NCBI GenBank assembly: GCA_963277665.1
Contig: OY728165.1
Span: 1,752,278,772-1,752,342,771 of the forward strand
DNA length: 64,000 bases
Direction: 5' to 3'
Source: Viscum album
Lineage: Eukaryota > Streptophyta > Magnoliopsida > Santalales > Viscaceae
Position numbers and translations under genes: made by a program. Under the pieces are notes generated by a model. That model saw only the letters and a program-made list of their open reading frames with translations, was not told where the DNA came from and made no database searches. Positions within the stretch are counted from its first letter, which is position 1. Every line of letters begins with the position of its first letter. Positions 9,857 through 23,684 of the stretch are shown one piece after another.

Positions 9857-12800
9857 TTTAACACCCCAACCCCTCAAGACCGGAGCTGGTGCATTACTTA
9901 TTAAATTGTCATGGATAAAAGGAAATTAATCCCAAAGTAATGATTAGTTTGGTAGTCTTTAAGAAACTAGATACAAATATTTAACTCAAATTACTTTGGG
10001 ATAGGTAAAAAAATACAATACAAAACAAAAACTAATAAACAACATCCATGGAAACTCAATAAATGATCTCCTCTTCATCACCAGTTGAAGGTAAACAAAT
10101 GAAAGGGTTGAGATCAAATGCTCAGTAGGGGTTACAAATAGTGGAATCATGAATCAATAAATAAATCATAAACAAATTGACATAGTTAATATGTCATCGT
10201 GAATAAATGAAAAACACACACGATTAATAAACTGAGAATGAAATTGCATCCATAGATTCATTAATTGTGAAACCTCATGGATAGTAATAACTAAAAATAA
10301 ATAAATATAATTCTTATTAATTTGATGTCATTTATCTATCAAATGATACCATAATACCATTAAAATGGTTTAGTTCTGTGGGTAGAAGCCCGTCTGATTT
10401 TTGGAAACAAACTCGAAGATTTTGTCGCCAACTGGTTTGTCTCATGAGACATATCGATGCATCGAGGGGATATAGCGGGCCCCACCCACCTCTGAAAGTC
10501 TAAAACATTCTTTATAAATAGATATAATCCAATTAAAATACTCCTTATCAATATCCTTATAGAGTAGAGAATATGGATTCATCAATATCTTCATAGTTAA
10601 AATAACTTTCCAAATTAACACCGTATGTAAAATGGGTATACGACTTAGGAAAATAATCATATCCACGAAACTAGAATATGGATATATAATATATTTACAA
10701 TTTAAAATGAAAAACTATCTTAAATGGGCAGTGGATAAAACACATAAGAAAGATTAGGTGCACAATACCAAGTAAGTCTCAATTAAATGGAAATTGAGAC
10801 AAAGTCCCTTACCACGTTGTAATCAATTGAGTTATATAACCAAAAGTAAATAATCATCAAATGAATCACTGAATAAAATGAATATAAATATAATAATTAT
10901 ATTATATATTAAATGTAAGTACACATATACCACATACAATAAATAAGTGGTGAACAATGGAAATCTCATAGAATTAAAAGTGAGATAAGAAACCCCTTAC
11001 ATTATGTTCAAGTGTGTTCTTCGTTTGTTTTAATGACCAGAATAATCAAATTTATATTCATTAATTAATAATTCTATAACCTCCTATACATGTAATGGAT
11101 TTATTATAACTTTATTAGGTTCATTTATGTCCTTTTTTATGCGTTGAAGAGGTTCAATTTTATTATTTTGGAAGCATTTTCATCCTTGGTTTTCATGATC
11201 AGATTACTTGTATTCATGAATAAAAGTACATTTGTAATGTGTTTAGGCATCAAGAATTGTAAATATATATTATTAGTTAAATTTAAAGATATATAAATGA
11301 CCTTATAATTATTTTTTGTTACATACCATGAGGATGAATTGTTTGATAAAAGATAATGATTAATGCTTAATTTACTTGGCAGTTTTGTGCCTAATGAACT
11401 TGTTTTGTATTATTATTTTATATTATGAGTGTGTAAGGATTCCAGAACATTTAACTAGATAAATACATATATTATGATATTTTTCAACCATAAAAATGGT
11501 TTCATTACCATAATTGAATATGGTAATGAAAATTGATAACTCATCGTCCTTGAATGTGATAAATTAACACATCTCAGATGGTGTTTTCATTTTTAGTATA
11601 AGAGGAGGGGGAAAGAGAGATTATTATGAAATATTATATTAGAATAATATAATTCTAGTTAAATTAAGGTACTTTAATTATCATATCATTTTTAAGGGTG
11701 GATATGAGTAAATAATTTTAAAATAAAGGAACTCAAAATAGAAGAAAAATTGAGAAATCTCTCACAAAAATTTGGCAGCCTAACGGCGTCACTTAAAATT
11801 TCATAAAATAGTTTGATGAGAGAAAGGGGGTATCTAATAACTCTTAAATAATATGGGAATTAAGGGGGATATTTAATTACATATCCCAAAATAAACCAAA
11901 TAAATGAAAAATAATAACATAAAATGAAAGAAAATAAATAAAACAAAAGAGTATGTTTACCTCTTGATCTCTTCTCCTTGAGATCCTTCTTAAAGCCTTT
12001 GGTTTTGGCCATTTGGTGAGACCAAAAGCTCTAGGACATGGGGAAGAGTCTTGTAAGGATTATTGGGTAGAAATTAGGTAATTCTAAAGGCTTGATGTGT
12101 GTTATGAATAGGGGAATGATGGTGGTATTTATAGTGGAGGAGAGGAGGAATTTTTCATTAATTTAATCATTATTATAATATGTTTGCTCAAGAATATGAA
12201 TAATATTAATTAATTAGACCCCAAATAGTAATAATTGAATGTGAGTTCAAACCAAGTGGTCTTTCATCACTTATGATGTCATAAATAATGTATTTTACTG
12301 ATCATTTGTTTATACGGTATTTTACGATATTTCACTATTCATTAAAAAATCAAGAATTTCGTAAAAATCCCAAAAATTCACCCAAACCATTTTTCAATGT
12401 CTAGAATTAAAAAATGAACTCCATTTTTCAAAAATAATTTTCTAAATATTATTAATTTAATTTTTCAATAAAATCATAGTTAATTCGAAAAATAACAATT
12501 TTAAAAGTATAATTAGTTTTATATCAGATTAAAAAATTAATTAAGATCTCATTATCTTATTACCTTAAGAAAATAAAATATTATCATTATTTACTATTCA
12601 TAAGGGTCATATTACTATTCTTATTACTATTCAAAAGGGTATGTTACGATTCATCAAAAATTCAAGTTGGTTTTATCACACTCAAAATGACTTACTACTC
12701 ACAACTCTATATGACTGTTTTTCAAAATTCAAAACATAGAAGTGGAAAATTTATGTTTAATGGATAATTTATGACTATATACTAAATAAAAAAGTGTTGT

Positions 12801-12888
12801 TTAAAAGTAACACAGTGCTTTATGAAATATAGGCTATGAATATATTTTATTTAATAGAAGCATACCATAAAATGTTTGTGGTATTACA
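9857..12888 (-). repeat. Element 1 5' LTR
   Basis: This LTR is homologous over its full length to 2050-5069. On the minus strand it starts TGTAATACC and ends GGTGTTAAA, so the terminal CA has mutated. TATA box at 12127-12136, GTAAGGGGTTTCT module at 10988-11000, hairpin at 11525-11592. The two LTRs match at every module but with many base changes. Confidence 0.85.
12127..12136 (-). promoter_or_regulatory. TATA box, element 1 5' LTR
   Basis: CACTATAAAT on the minus strand, the same sequence and position as in the 3' LTR copy. Confidence 0.5.
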
Positions 12889-14984
12889 CGGGTCCTATTG
12901 AAGGTGGGACTCAGGGGTAAATATCTCTCCTTCAACTTGAGGAAGGAAGGGTCTGGTAGTTTTATGTCCCTTCCCTCGTCTTGGAGAAGGAAAATCATGA
13001 CAATTGAAAAGTTCATTTATGAAAGTCAAATATTTAGAAATCAATCATATATAGTGATGATACAAGTATTCATCCTACTTGATGATATATTTAGAAAAAT
13101 GAATTATATTAAAAATTAGCATTTGTATTAATTTTTTATTGTTGTGACATTAAATTATTTTCTATGGGTGCCTTAATATATTCTTAGTCATTGATCTTGG
13201 ACTTTAAGTAAGATCACCTGATGCCACTAAGAAAGAGTCCTAGAGGTTCACACAGTATGTGTATCCAGAATATCATAAAATTATATTTAATTTAATAGTA
13301 ATAGTAAATATTATTCTCAGCCTGAGGAATAATAATTATCAAAGAAATTTTTATCAAATAAAATCAATCATTAGATATTAACTCTTAGAATATGTGTGTT
13401 GAATTTTATCTCTGGTATATTATTAAAAATTTATAAATAAATATTTATTTTTTCATTAGTTTAGTTAATTTATTAACATAAATATTTATTTAGTTATGTG
13501 AATATTAAAATAAATATGTTTTCATGAGTTTAGTGAATGTAGTATTTATTTATTGAATGAATGAATAATATTTAGATGGGAAAATATTTTATTATTCAAT
13601 GTTTAATAATTTCAATGAAGGATTGATGGGATGAGTTAAAATCCTGATGAGAATTATATATTTTATTTAATAAAATTAAAAGAAATACAATTTTTTTATT
13701 AAACAAATGATATCTAAATAAACACATGTCCTGGGAAATAATTTTACAATTATTATTATCACTAGGATTGGGGAATAACTTAAAATGAATATTTAATAAA
13801 TGTAAATTCTCCAATTATCAAATGTAAACCCTAAGTATATATTTCAACTTATATAATTTTTGTGAGAGTTTGTTATTGTGACCATTGAAGAAACTCTAGA
13901 GAGTTCTCTTATACCTGAGTGATAAAATCCCCCACCCACTCTCTCAATAACACTTAAAGTACAAGATAATCCCTTGTTGTTATCAATGAAGAAAAATGTG
14001 AACCTATAGTTTCCTCTATTATAGAACTCATAATACCAAGAACATTGTTTTGAGATTTATAAAGCATGTGTGGATACGGTTAGATGAGTCCCCATTTAGA
14101 TTATCAAAAGAAATATAAATGAAACAAATGCAGAATCATAAAATTAATCAAGAATAATTATAATGTTTTAGGATATTATTGTTTTATATTAATTATAAAT
14201 TAAATGTTAAATATCCTCTCTAAGAGGTTTTGGGGTTGTTTTTATTAATTTCTTCAGATTTTTCCATTGAAATTGATGAAAAAATATAATCGTTCAATGG
14301 ATCACTAATTCCATTGTGACCCAGAACCTTCAAAAACATCATCATTATTTATTAATCTAATAGATAAACTTATTTAAAAAACAATATTTTATCTAAAAAT
14401 CATTAAATTATGTGTTAATAATCTAAATCATCAAGAAAAACATCTTGGGAGAGTCAACTGAATGATATGATATATCATTCCACATGATCACCATGGTGTA
14501 GTATAGTGATCCCTGATAAGACATTAACTATGATGTGGTAACTCTCACCATGTCATGGTTTATGATTTAGTGTGTAATATCATAAAAACTACCACTTACA
14601 CTATATCCTCAAAAACATTATTCAAAACATCATAACTCCTTTCGGAATACATAAAAACATCTTTAGATATAATTATCATAAACTCTCGTATATTTTGGTA
14701 AAACATAGATTTAAAAATGATCATCATTATAATACCTTATGTGTGACCTTGAGGGACTTTATAGAATTGAAAATAGTTATAACTTCCCTAATCAATAATT
14801 TTACGTAAATAGTTCCCTCTAAATAATCATTATTAACACTAAAACAATAAAGGGGTTTTTTTATATCTTAATAAAACACATAAAAACATATATATATATA
14901 TGATCATGTTCAGTAGAAGATATATCAATATATATATATAATATGAATGATTATATAATCAAATTTTCAAAAAATTTGAGTAAA
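12889..14984. other. Unassigned AT-rich repeat relic
   Basis: No protein domain is recognisable in any frame. The stretch around 13860-14060 (a TATA-rich segment, then GAAACTCTAGAGAGTTCTC and CCCCCACCCACTCTCTC) has the look of the transcribed part of an old copia-type LTR, but I see no matching end or second copy. An AT microsatellite lies at about 14888-14945. Confidence 0.3.
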
Positions 14985-16460
14985 CACTAGGCATAAAACA
15001 TGAATACAATGTCCTACATCATTACGAGTTGATAAATTCAAATAAAATTTGAATATTCAACCTAAAGTAGGGGTCATTCTAAGAATTGGGACTTAGATCA
15101 AAATTTAGAGCACAAAAATATATTAATAAGATGTTTATTGATGTGGTTTGAGGATCATTGGGTGTTTTTATGCTCTAATGAGTATTAGACAGGGTTTTGG
15201 GTGGCCTCATCCCTTCACTGGATTGGGCCTACAGGCCTGGGTCTTTTTGACTCCCTTAGGTCATACTGTAGAGGCCTTCAGTGAGGTGTATCATTGTGAA
15301 GGGTTGGTCCTTGAATAGTGGTTAAATATAGGGTGCATTTTACCATGATCTATAGGGGTCATGTTTTGATGATGTTTGGCTAAGGGGTTGTCCCTCTAAC
15401 TAGAGGGAAGTTACACCATGATTATTTTTCATTTATTTGTTTTTAATTAATACACTTATTTTTATTATTGTTCCAATTTATTTTCACTACTATCTTATGA
15501 TATACTTTTTCAGTTTTACTTTTAAATCATGTTCTTTCCTTTATTGTTCCTTTTATTATATATTTCCCATATTTTATCATTTACTTGGTCCCGAACATAT
15601 TTCATTATTTAATTTTCTATATTTTTTTAGTTCACTTATTCATTTCAGGTTTTTCTTATTTATTTCATGATCCTTATTTTTTTGTTTAAAAGTTTATTTA
15701 AAAATATTCTTTCAAAGAGTGTTTTCTTTAAATAATCATTTATATAATGGTTCAAAAGATATCTTCAAAAAAATATTTTTGGGTTTTAAAAACTAATTTT
15801 GTGTGAAATATCATGGTTTGTTTTATTTAAAAGATAAAAACCTATTTTATACCAATATTTAAAACTATCATTTATGGTTTTTTTTTTAAATTAAAATTCA
15901 TGGACTATAGTCAGTATCCAACTAGATTTCACCACTTAGTGTTTATAGATCCAATGGCTCTTGATAGGTCCAGGTTTAATTTTTTTATCACTCTTAGAGT
16001 GGGATAGTTTAGTTGATGGATGATGGCCTCAAGGTTACAAAGATATTGTGTCGTGTATTTTTATTTTTATTTTTATTTTATATAATAGATATGTTGTCCA
16101 TTTAGGCTCTCCAATATTCTGGTTACTTCCTCAGCTCTATTATTGTTTTTTATTTATTTTTAGTTTTTCTGTATGTTGTTTTTCATCAATTAGTTTATAA
16201 TTATTTTTTGTTATAGATTATTGGTTTTGAATGGAAATCTAAATTATGGGTGTACCATCCCAAAATCTTAGTAAAGTTAAACTATTCTATTGATATTATT
16301 TATTAGGGGAAATCATTCCCTCTACTTATTTTTGATTCCTTATAACTAGTTCCAACCTATGGGGATTGGGAATGCCCTTTGGGACTTACCACAGGTCGGA
16401 TCGGGTAATAGGTTATGGGGTGGACCAGTTGGTTCATGAACAATTGGTATAATATCCCTT
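14985..16460 (+). mobile_element. Family X block A, LTR-like relic
   Basis: The stretch from CATTACGAGTT (15020-15030) onward recurs at 36940-36950 and in the bases after it. From about 15660 to 16460 it also matches 20810-21590 (shared GTTGATGGAT...GACCTCA-type order and a TATAGGTCAGATTGGGT-like segment). It is therefore one of at least three copies of an old Ty3/gypsy LTR. A degenerate primer-site-like ATTGGTATAATATCC lies near 16443, which could mark its right end. Confidence 0.5.
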
Positions 16461-17338
16461 TGTTGTTTGGGTGATTCTGGTATATTTGTGTTAGGACTAT
16501 TATAATTTGAGAGGTAAGTGTGGGAAGATTCTACTAGATTGTACACATTCTGAGCCTTATGTTTTTGTGGGATTTTGATTTTTAAGTTTTGAATTTTGAG
16601 TTTTTTATCTATTTATAGAATATATTGATCTAGATTAGTGGTATTTGGGATTTTATTAATCTTGGATAGGTATTTAAAAGTCTTTTCATGTTTTGGGGAG
16701 GAATAGAGAGGAAGAACCAAATTCACAAGGTAGTCCTAAATAGTATGTAAAACCATATAAAACCTATGAATATGATTCTATATATATTTATAGTGAAAGT
16801 TATATGGTTGGTACATGGTCTTCCAAACCGTTCACAACCACAATCCTACTTGAAAAATTTCCCCCTTATTCCATTAGAATTATAATTTTTTACAGACTTG
16901 TATATTTTTTAGTATATATTAAAGGGTATTTTAGTGGTGAATGGACATTACTTGGTTTTATTTAAATGAGAATTTAAAATGAGAATAAAATCTAGATATT
17001 GAAGGTTGTTTTTGAAATTAATGGAAAGGTTTTGTAATGGGGATTAAAATGGGCTTGCTACTTTATAAATTGATAACATTTTTCAAGGGAAATACAGAGA
17101 GTTTTAAAAAATGGTTCTTGGGTAATATTTAAAAAAATTGAACCAAAGTGTGGGGTTTTGAAATAAATTAAAAAATAAAACCTTTGAATTCTAATTCATG
17201 TTGATTAATTTTAATTAATGGTTGTGATTTTTTATTTTGTGTGGTGTTGTGTTGAATTGATGTTGGTTTTTGGACGGCCAAGATTTGATCTTTTAATGGT
17301 TATTTATTGAACTTTGAGTCTTCGTTAAAATTTATAGT
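16461..17338 (+). other. Putative leader between family X LTR and gag fossil
   Basis: No coding sequence is seen. It is AT-rich and would correspond to the untranslated leader if 14985-16460 is a 5' LTR and 17339 the gag start. Confidence 0.3.
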
Positions 17339-18170
17339 ATGCCTCCCAGAAATTTTCCTATGATTATAGAAGATTTGAGTGCGATTTTTCTAGATGATAA
17401 ATCAAGACAAATTCAGGATAGAGTGGTGGATCTGGTTTCCTCTCAAATCTTGACTATCTTTCATGGTAATTGAGGTTATTAAGAGGACCTATAATGGATT
17501 TGAGAGTTTTAATAAGCCTTAAAGTCTATGGGAACTCCTAAATCCTTGTGGGTGAGAGTTATTTTGGATTTGTTCAAGGTTTATATTCACAAAAAGTAAA
17601 ATTTCATGGTTCTATCCTAGTTTGAAAGTGATATCGCATGGGAATTATTTAATAACATGTTCATTCCATTGTATTTCTATATTAAAGTGCAGGAAATGAA
17701 AGAGATATAAATTTTGAGTCTCCAATAATCTCAAAAAATGGTGAAGGGGTATGTTGACCACTTTAGTAAACTTATTTTTTCTCTCCTAAGGATATTTCTA
17801 GAGATTCATTTAAAGTGCATATTTTTGTTAAATTTATCCAATCATATATCAATTATAGAGCACTTTTAATTAGAAAAACATAATTTAAAGAGATATTTAA
17901 TGAATATATGGTGGTAAAATTTATTGCTGGAGGGTAACCTATCGTTGGTGGAAGTCTTTCTTATCTGGGTAACAGTGAAGGTTCCATTTCTAGTAGTAGT
18001 TAAAATCCATAGGAACCATAGTTTGATAATCCAGATGATTTGGGAAAGTTTCCACTTTCTATTATTTCTCATGGGTAAAGGAAATGATCCTTATTTTTGT
18101 TCCAACATGGTCATTTTACGCATTAAAAAACAGTCATTCTAAAAATTTCTAAAGAATTATCATCATTATA
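17339..18170 (+). pseudogene. Degenerate Ty3/gypsy gag fossil
   Basis: An ATG at 17339 opens 44 codons (MPPRNFPM..., ending in FHGN and a stop). After it, gag-like fragments appear in shifting frames, such as YNGFESF near 17490 and YVDHFSKLIFSL near 17750. A degraded zinc-knuckle-like stretch (FCSNMVIL in one frame) lies near 18090. The order and spacing fit a retroviral-type gag of a Ty3/gypsy element, but stops and frameshifts are frequent. Confidence is moderate because no long uninterrupted domain survives. Confidence 0.4.
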
Positions 18171-20600
18171 GTCATCTGGGACATCTCCATAAATTTTTTA
18201 GATCTAAGTATTTATAGAGGAAATGTTATTTTATATATTTTATATCTTAATGGTAAATGAGTGAATCTTTTTAGGAATTTATTCTTTTCCCCATTATTTC
18301 TTTTGACCATTTTTCACTTTCATTATCACTAATTTTGATCTCTAGCATCTATATTAGGATGTTTAGTGTCTTTTGATCCTCTTGAAAGTAAGTTTTTTTC
18401 TTATTTAATTATGGATTTTTCTTCAACTAGTCCATGTTTATTGAGTCTTATTACTTAGACCTTCATGTAGTGCTCTATAGTGATTCCTATTTACTCTATT
18501 GATCTATTATGCTAGTAATTCCTAAATGGTGGGGAGACCCATTATGGGTCTCTATATTATGTTTTTATATTAGGGTGTTTTGGTTTGAGTTTTAAAATAG
18601 AGATAGAGATTCTCATTAAGGTTTTATTTGGTTTTGGTGGAATTTATAGACAATGTTAAGAGTGTCTCCTTCCTTAAAGTTGGAAATCTTGGATTTTCAT
18701 TACTACTCTCTAAAACTCAATGACTCTTAGGGGGTAAAAAGTGATATGGTGTGAATAATTTTCATAAAACAACATTAATTTTATCTATTATTTTATTTAT
18801 TAATTTATTTTTAATATTTTTATTCATTTTTTTGGTAAAATTTCCGTGAATTTTAAAAAAATTTAGTTTTAGTGTTTTGTGCACGATTGTCCCACCTTTA
18901 TTTCTAACCATATGGAAACCATATAAAAATTAAAATCCATATTATTGGTAATTTAAATGGTTGTTTCATGGTTTTTATAACCATGATACCAAACCATATA
19001 TATCTCTAGGTATATTCAGTGAGGGGTGCATGATTTGGTAAACTATGTTTCCAAACCATGCGACTCATATAATTTTCTTAAATTTTGATTTTTCCTAAAA
19101 TTACCTTATTGAATAAAAACCCAAAATTTAAAACATCTCTCACATTAAATTAGAATATTCTATAGGGAGATCTCTTGGAGATTTATCTTCCTCCCCCTTT
19201 GATTTTGAGATTCCTTCCTATGATTCAACTGATTTATTCAAGGTAAGACCCTTATTTCCCTTTTTCCTTCCCTTCCATCGTGTTCCTTATTATTTTCCTC
19301 TCCTTCTCTTGCAACTCTTCCTCTTATACAAACCCTATGATGATGGTTTGATGAAATTATTTTTTATTATAGGTTTTTTAGTTTGTGTATTGTTTTTCAG
19401 GTTTTTCTTCTTCCATATTTAGGGGTTTCACACCATCTACAATCCATTTTAGGTAGGTGTTTATGTATATTTCCATTTTCTTGATATATCATGAATTCTT
19501 AGGTTCTTGAAATTATTTTTCCTTGAAATTTATTCTTATTTTATAATTATTTCATGTTTTTATATGTTTTTTATATATTTTATAAACTCATATTTTTATT
19601 ATTAAAAGAATATCCTATATGTCAGTTCTTTGATAAAATGGTTTTTCTAAATATTTTGGTTATTTAATTTATGCCTGGACCTTTTTTATACTTCCATGTT
19701 TACTGAATCATTTGTTTGAGATATTATTTAACTTTAATTTTCATTTATTAGGGATTTTGATAGGTTCTCCTTAATAAATCTTATACTGCTTATGGGTGAT
19801 ATTGGTTTATGGATTATTAACTATTATTTTATGATACATTGTTTACATGAATTATATATGAGTGGTGTTCTGAATTTAATATTTTTTATTCTAAAAATTT
19901 AATAAATGGTTTTGAAATTTCATTAGATTCTAAAGTTATTTTACAAAAATAAAATTTCTTAGATATTTCCAAAATTAATCATTATGGTTGGTTTGTCACT
20001 TTAGAAGATAATTTCAAGTGACCTGGGTACAAAAAAAGGTCTTTAAAATGAATTTTAAAAGGTATTTCTAGTTTAAATAAACAAATATATATTGTTGAAT
20101 TTTATATTTGTTTTCCATAAACATTTTATTCCATTATACTAATCCCCATGTAATAAAATTATATATGAAGTTGGGAGCTGAAATGGTCTACATATATTCT
20201 TGGTGTGTTATATATATGGGCTTGGTTTTAGAGGGTGTGAGGATGTGGTATTATGTGATGTTATTTTTCTTACATTATGAATATGATAAATAATACCTCA
20301 TAAAAATTAGTTATCTTCATGGGGATCCTAGTTTTCTTAGTGAGAGATTGACATATAGCTACTATATAGTTATAATGAGACTAACTAGATCCCCCTTGTT
20401 TTTAATACATTCTAACCCTAAGGGAGTGCCACTGGTGAATCTAGTTGAGATAATTTGGTTTTTTATAGACAATATATGCATCAATAGGATGATATATGAT
20501 TCCAATTGATAACATCTAGGATCATACCAAAGGATTTCTAGGAGTTTCCAATGACTACTTATCATTTATTTATTTTATATTGTAGTACGTATTCTTATTA
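18171..20600 (+). other. Unassigned, eroded family X sequence
   Basis: No coding domain is visible. A donor-like CAAGGTAAGACCC at about 19238 and a pyrimidine-rich stretch after it resemble the leader modules of the other Ty3/gypsy LTRs in the window. It may therefore be the first part of family X LTR copy B. Confidence 0.3.
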
Positions 20601-23600
20601 ATAATTTACATTATTTTCAATTCTCTCACATGATATATTTTACTAATTTTACTTTTACTTTTATTTCCTTCCTTATTTGTACCCATTACTATTATTTTCC
20701 ATTGATTTATTACATATTCATCACTTAACTTGTTCTATTGTTTAATTTTACTAATATTCTTATTTCATTTCACAAATTTAGTTAACTTTTTATTGGTTCT
20801 TATCATGAACCTTTTGGTGTAGTTTTAAATGTTGTTTAACCAGGGATTAAAAGGGTTTATTTTAAAAAGGGTCATTTAAATAATGGTTTTAAATGATTCT
20901 TCAAAGTATGTTTTTTTGTTTTAATAAAAAAATTGGGGAAATATCATGAATTTTTTTCTTTAAATGATAAAAATCTATTTTCTATATGTATTTCAAACTA
21001 GTATTTATGGGTTTTTTAAAGGAAAATTATTGACTCTTGGTGGTATCCTAGTTTAATATTATGCTCACAACCTACTTACACCACTTGGTGTTTATAGACT
21101 AAGTGACCTAGTGTAGTTCCATGTTTAGTTTTGGAATCTATCTTATATTAGGTTGGTTTGGTTGATGGATAGTGACCTCATAGACACATGGAGATTATGT
21201 TAATTATTTTTCTATTAATTTTTTATAATATATATGGTATTCATGATTTATCTATTACATTCTATTTATTTCCATAGATTTATTTTAGTTTTATATTTAA
21301 TATATGTTTTTTGTGTATTATTATGCCTCATTTAGTTTGTCATTGTTTTTTTACTTATTGGTTTGTGCATGGACATCAAAAGTATGGATGAATAGTGTTA
21401 CAATAATAGAAAAATTCCACTATTTGATTGATATTATTTATTGATATAAATTATTCCCATTATATATGATTGATAACCTTGCACTAGTTTTTATCCCATA
21501 GGGATTCAGAATTCCATTCATACCTTGCTATAGGTCAGATTGGGTGCTCGATTCAGGGGTGGCCCAGGTTTCTTCATGAAAAGTGCAAGCTTGGGATGAT
21601 TTATAGATCATCAATTGAGGTAGTTTTACTTCACTTTATTGAGTGTCTTGCACAATTTATATTTTATGTTCATATTCCATCATTATAAATATTTTATGCA
21701 TGTTTCACAAATTGTATGATCACTACCAAATATTTGGATAGTCTCACACTGGCCTAATAGTCAAAATGGTCCACATATATTACAAAATGGTTCAATTTTG
21801 GATTCTTTGAATAATTAGTGCATGTTCCCCTATTTATGGTTTTCTTGGTGGAATGAATTTTTTTTCAATGAGTAATAGGTTTCCTTTTAAAAAAATTAAG
21901 GTTTTTTAATTAAATGGGAAATTCAAGCAAAAATGGGTGATTTTAGAAATGTGTTTTTTTAATAGTATTTTAAACTAGGAAAGTGGTTTTATAATGAATT
22001 TTGTGGTATAATTTTTTCTAAGTGCCTACCATAAGAAAATAAATCATGTGATTAATTTTTTAAATTGGTTATAAAAAGGGGATTTTGCTTGGTCTTCAAA
22101 GGAAATATAGAAGAGATTGGATATGTTTTCTTGGTCTATTTGACCTTATGTGGGCAAGTTGTGTTTTCTAAAGAATGAGTGCTTTGTATGTGCCCCTTTC
22201 TATGATTCCCTTGTGTGTTTCTTATTGTATTTTGATGTATGGTTTTGTATGTCGGTTGATGATGTTATTTTTAGTATCAAAGTGGAATGTTGTTCTAGGT
22301 GGATAGAACAAACATCTTGGAGGGTTAAGATGAGTGTTGGGATGTGTTTGAGACATGGGACTGGGTCTTGAGGGACTAACACTATAGTGGTGAATTGATA
22401 AGTTTTGAGATGGTTTGTGTGAAATGTTTTTTGTTTAATTCATGTTTTGACCACATTCTTACATTTGGAAATGGATTCTGGTGTGGGTGATATGAATCAT
22501 GAGGCATTATCCCCCACTTTGAGTGAGAAGGAATTAGTAGGACCTACATGGGTGAGTAGGGGTCTAAGTTTTGAGTGATATTTGGGGAAACAATGAGTGA
22601 CAAGTTGTGGATTGAGATGGGATGTGTAGCCTCCCTTGAGTTGGAAGAGTTCACCAGAGTAATTCATGTGTGGAATATCTTAAGTTAGATTATTTGAATA
22701 ATGTTATTTACATGTGACCTCCCTTGAGTGTGAAGGGATGGGTTGGTACTTAAGGAAATTGTACATTTCACCTTCAGGTAGTGATTATGACTTCTCATGA
22801 CACCATACCCCACATCTTTGGGTATGGGTTTTGGTACAATATGACACCCTAGAGTCTTCGGGCATGGTTCGGGTAATGGTATGAGGAGAATCTATTCCAT
22901 ATAACATATAGTCAAAGTAGGTATGGTCAATTATCATGGTGTCCTAGTTAGCACATGAAAACCTAACATGTATGCTTGTATGTACATTGTGTGTTATGTT
23001 TTTCTCATGGGTGTATATAATGGTCATGATTTCACTCATTATATATTTATTTCATGGAAATCCATTTGATCGCATCAAAACTCAATATAGTTAAGTCATT
23101 AGGGATTCATACTAGGCCATTAGTCTCACCTCTTACCTATGTACAAAGCATGGGTGTCGATGTATGTGGGTAGAGCTTCATGTTTTATCTTAGGGAATAG
23201 GTCTCACTTCTATATAGACACATGGTTCGGTTAGCAGGTTGTAGAGGTCAAGGATTCAACAGGATGGAATATGTGATTTTGGTCAAGGATGATGTATTTT
23301 ATTTCCATTATTGTTCAACATGTTCAGTCTAGTGTGAAAATTATTTATATAATGATTCCATATTTATCATCCACTTATCAATTATAGTTTATTATTCATG
23401 TAGACTATTTTATTAGTTTTTATTCTAGAATTCGGGGTACCTATTGTATTTTTATTTTATAAATATAGGTATTTTGGGTGTCAATTCTATGGATGGGTCA
23501 TTTCAAATTTTTGGTAGATTTGTTCATAACCCTTGGGCTTTATTTTTGATGATATATTGTCCCCATGACTATAATAGGACCTCTCAATTAGTCAAAAATC

Positions 23601-23684
23601 TATGGAATACAAGGAGGTATTCCTAATGTTATGTGATGACCCCCACTCAATTATCATTCGGGAAATTTAGGTTGGGGTGTTACA
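20601..23684 (+). mobile_element. Family X block B, LTR ending at 23684
   Basis: This is homologous to block A (20810-21590) and, further right, to the interrupted block C (for example GATGTATGTGGGTAG at 23159-23173 and 48877-48891). It ends GGTTGGGGTGTTACA at 23684. Four bases later TGATATTAGATCA resembles the primer binding site TGGTATCAGAGCA with a few changes, so this looks like a 5' LTR on the plus strand. The left edge is uncertain. Confidence 0.5.

Larger units (their letters stand above)
2050..12888 (-). mobile_element. Element 1: Tekay/Del-like Ty3/gypsy retrotransposon
   Basis: A complete but decayed LTR retrotransposon of 10.8 kb on the minus strand. The 3' LTR is 2050-5069 (3020 bp) and the 5' LTR 9857-12888 (3032 bp). 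The purine tract lies at 5070-5083 and the methionine-tRNA primer site at 9844-9854. Pol order is protease, RT, RNase H, integrase, as in Ty3/gypsy, and the C-terminal sequence is of the chromovirus type. The LTRs differ at roughly 35 of the first 180 aligned bases, so the insertion is old. Flanks TGGGG (2045-2049) and CGGGT (12889-12893) could be an eroded 5-bp target duplication. Long LTRs plus this C-terminus point to the Tekay/Del lineage; a tree of the RT would be needed to be sure. Confidence 0.88.

Noticed and set aside
14888..14945. AT dinucleotide runs as an origin or matrix attachment site
   Set aside because: Simple sequence in an AT-rich genome; nothing specific supports such a role.
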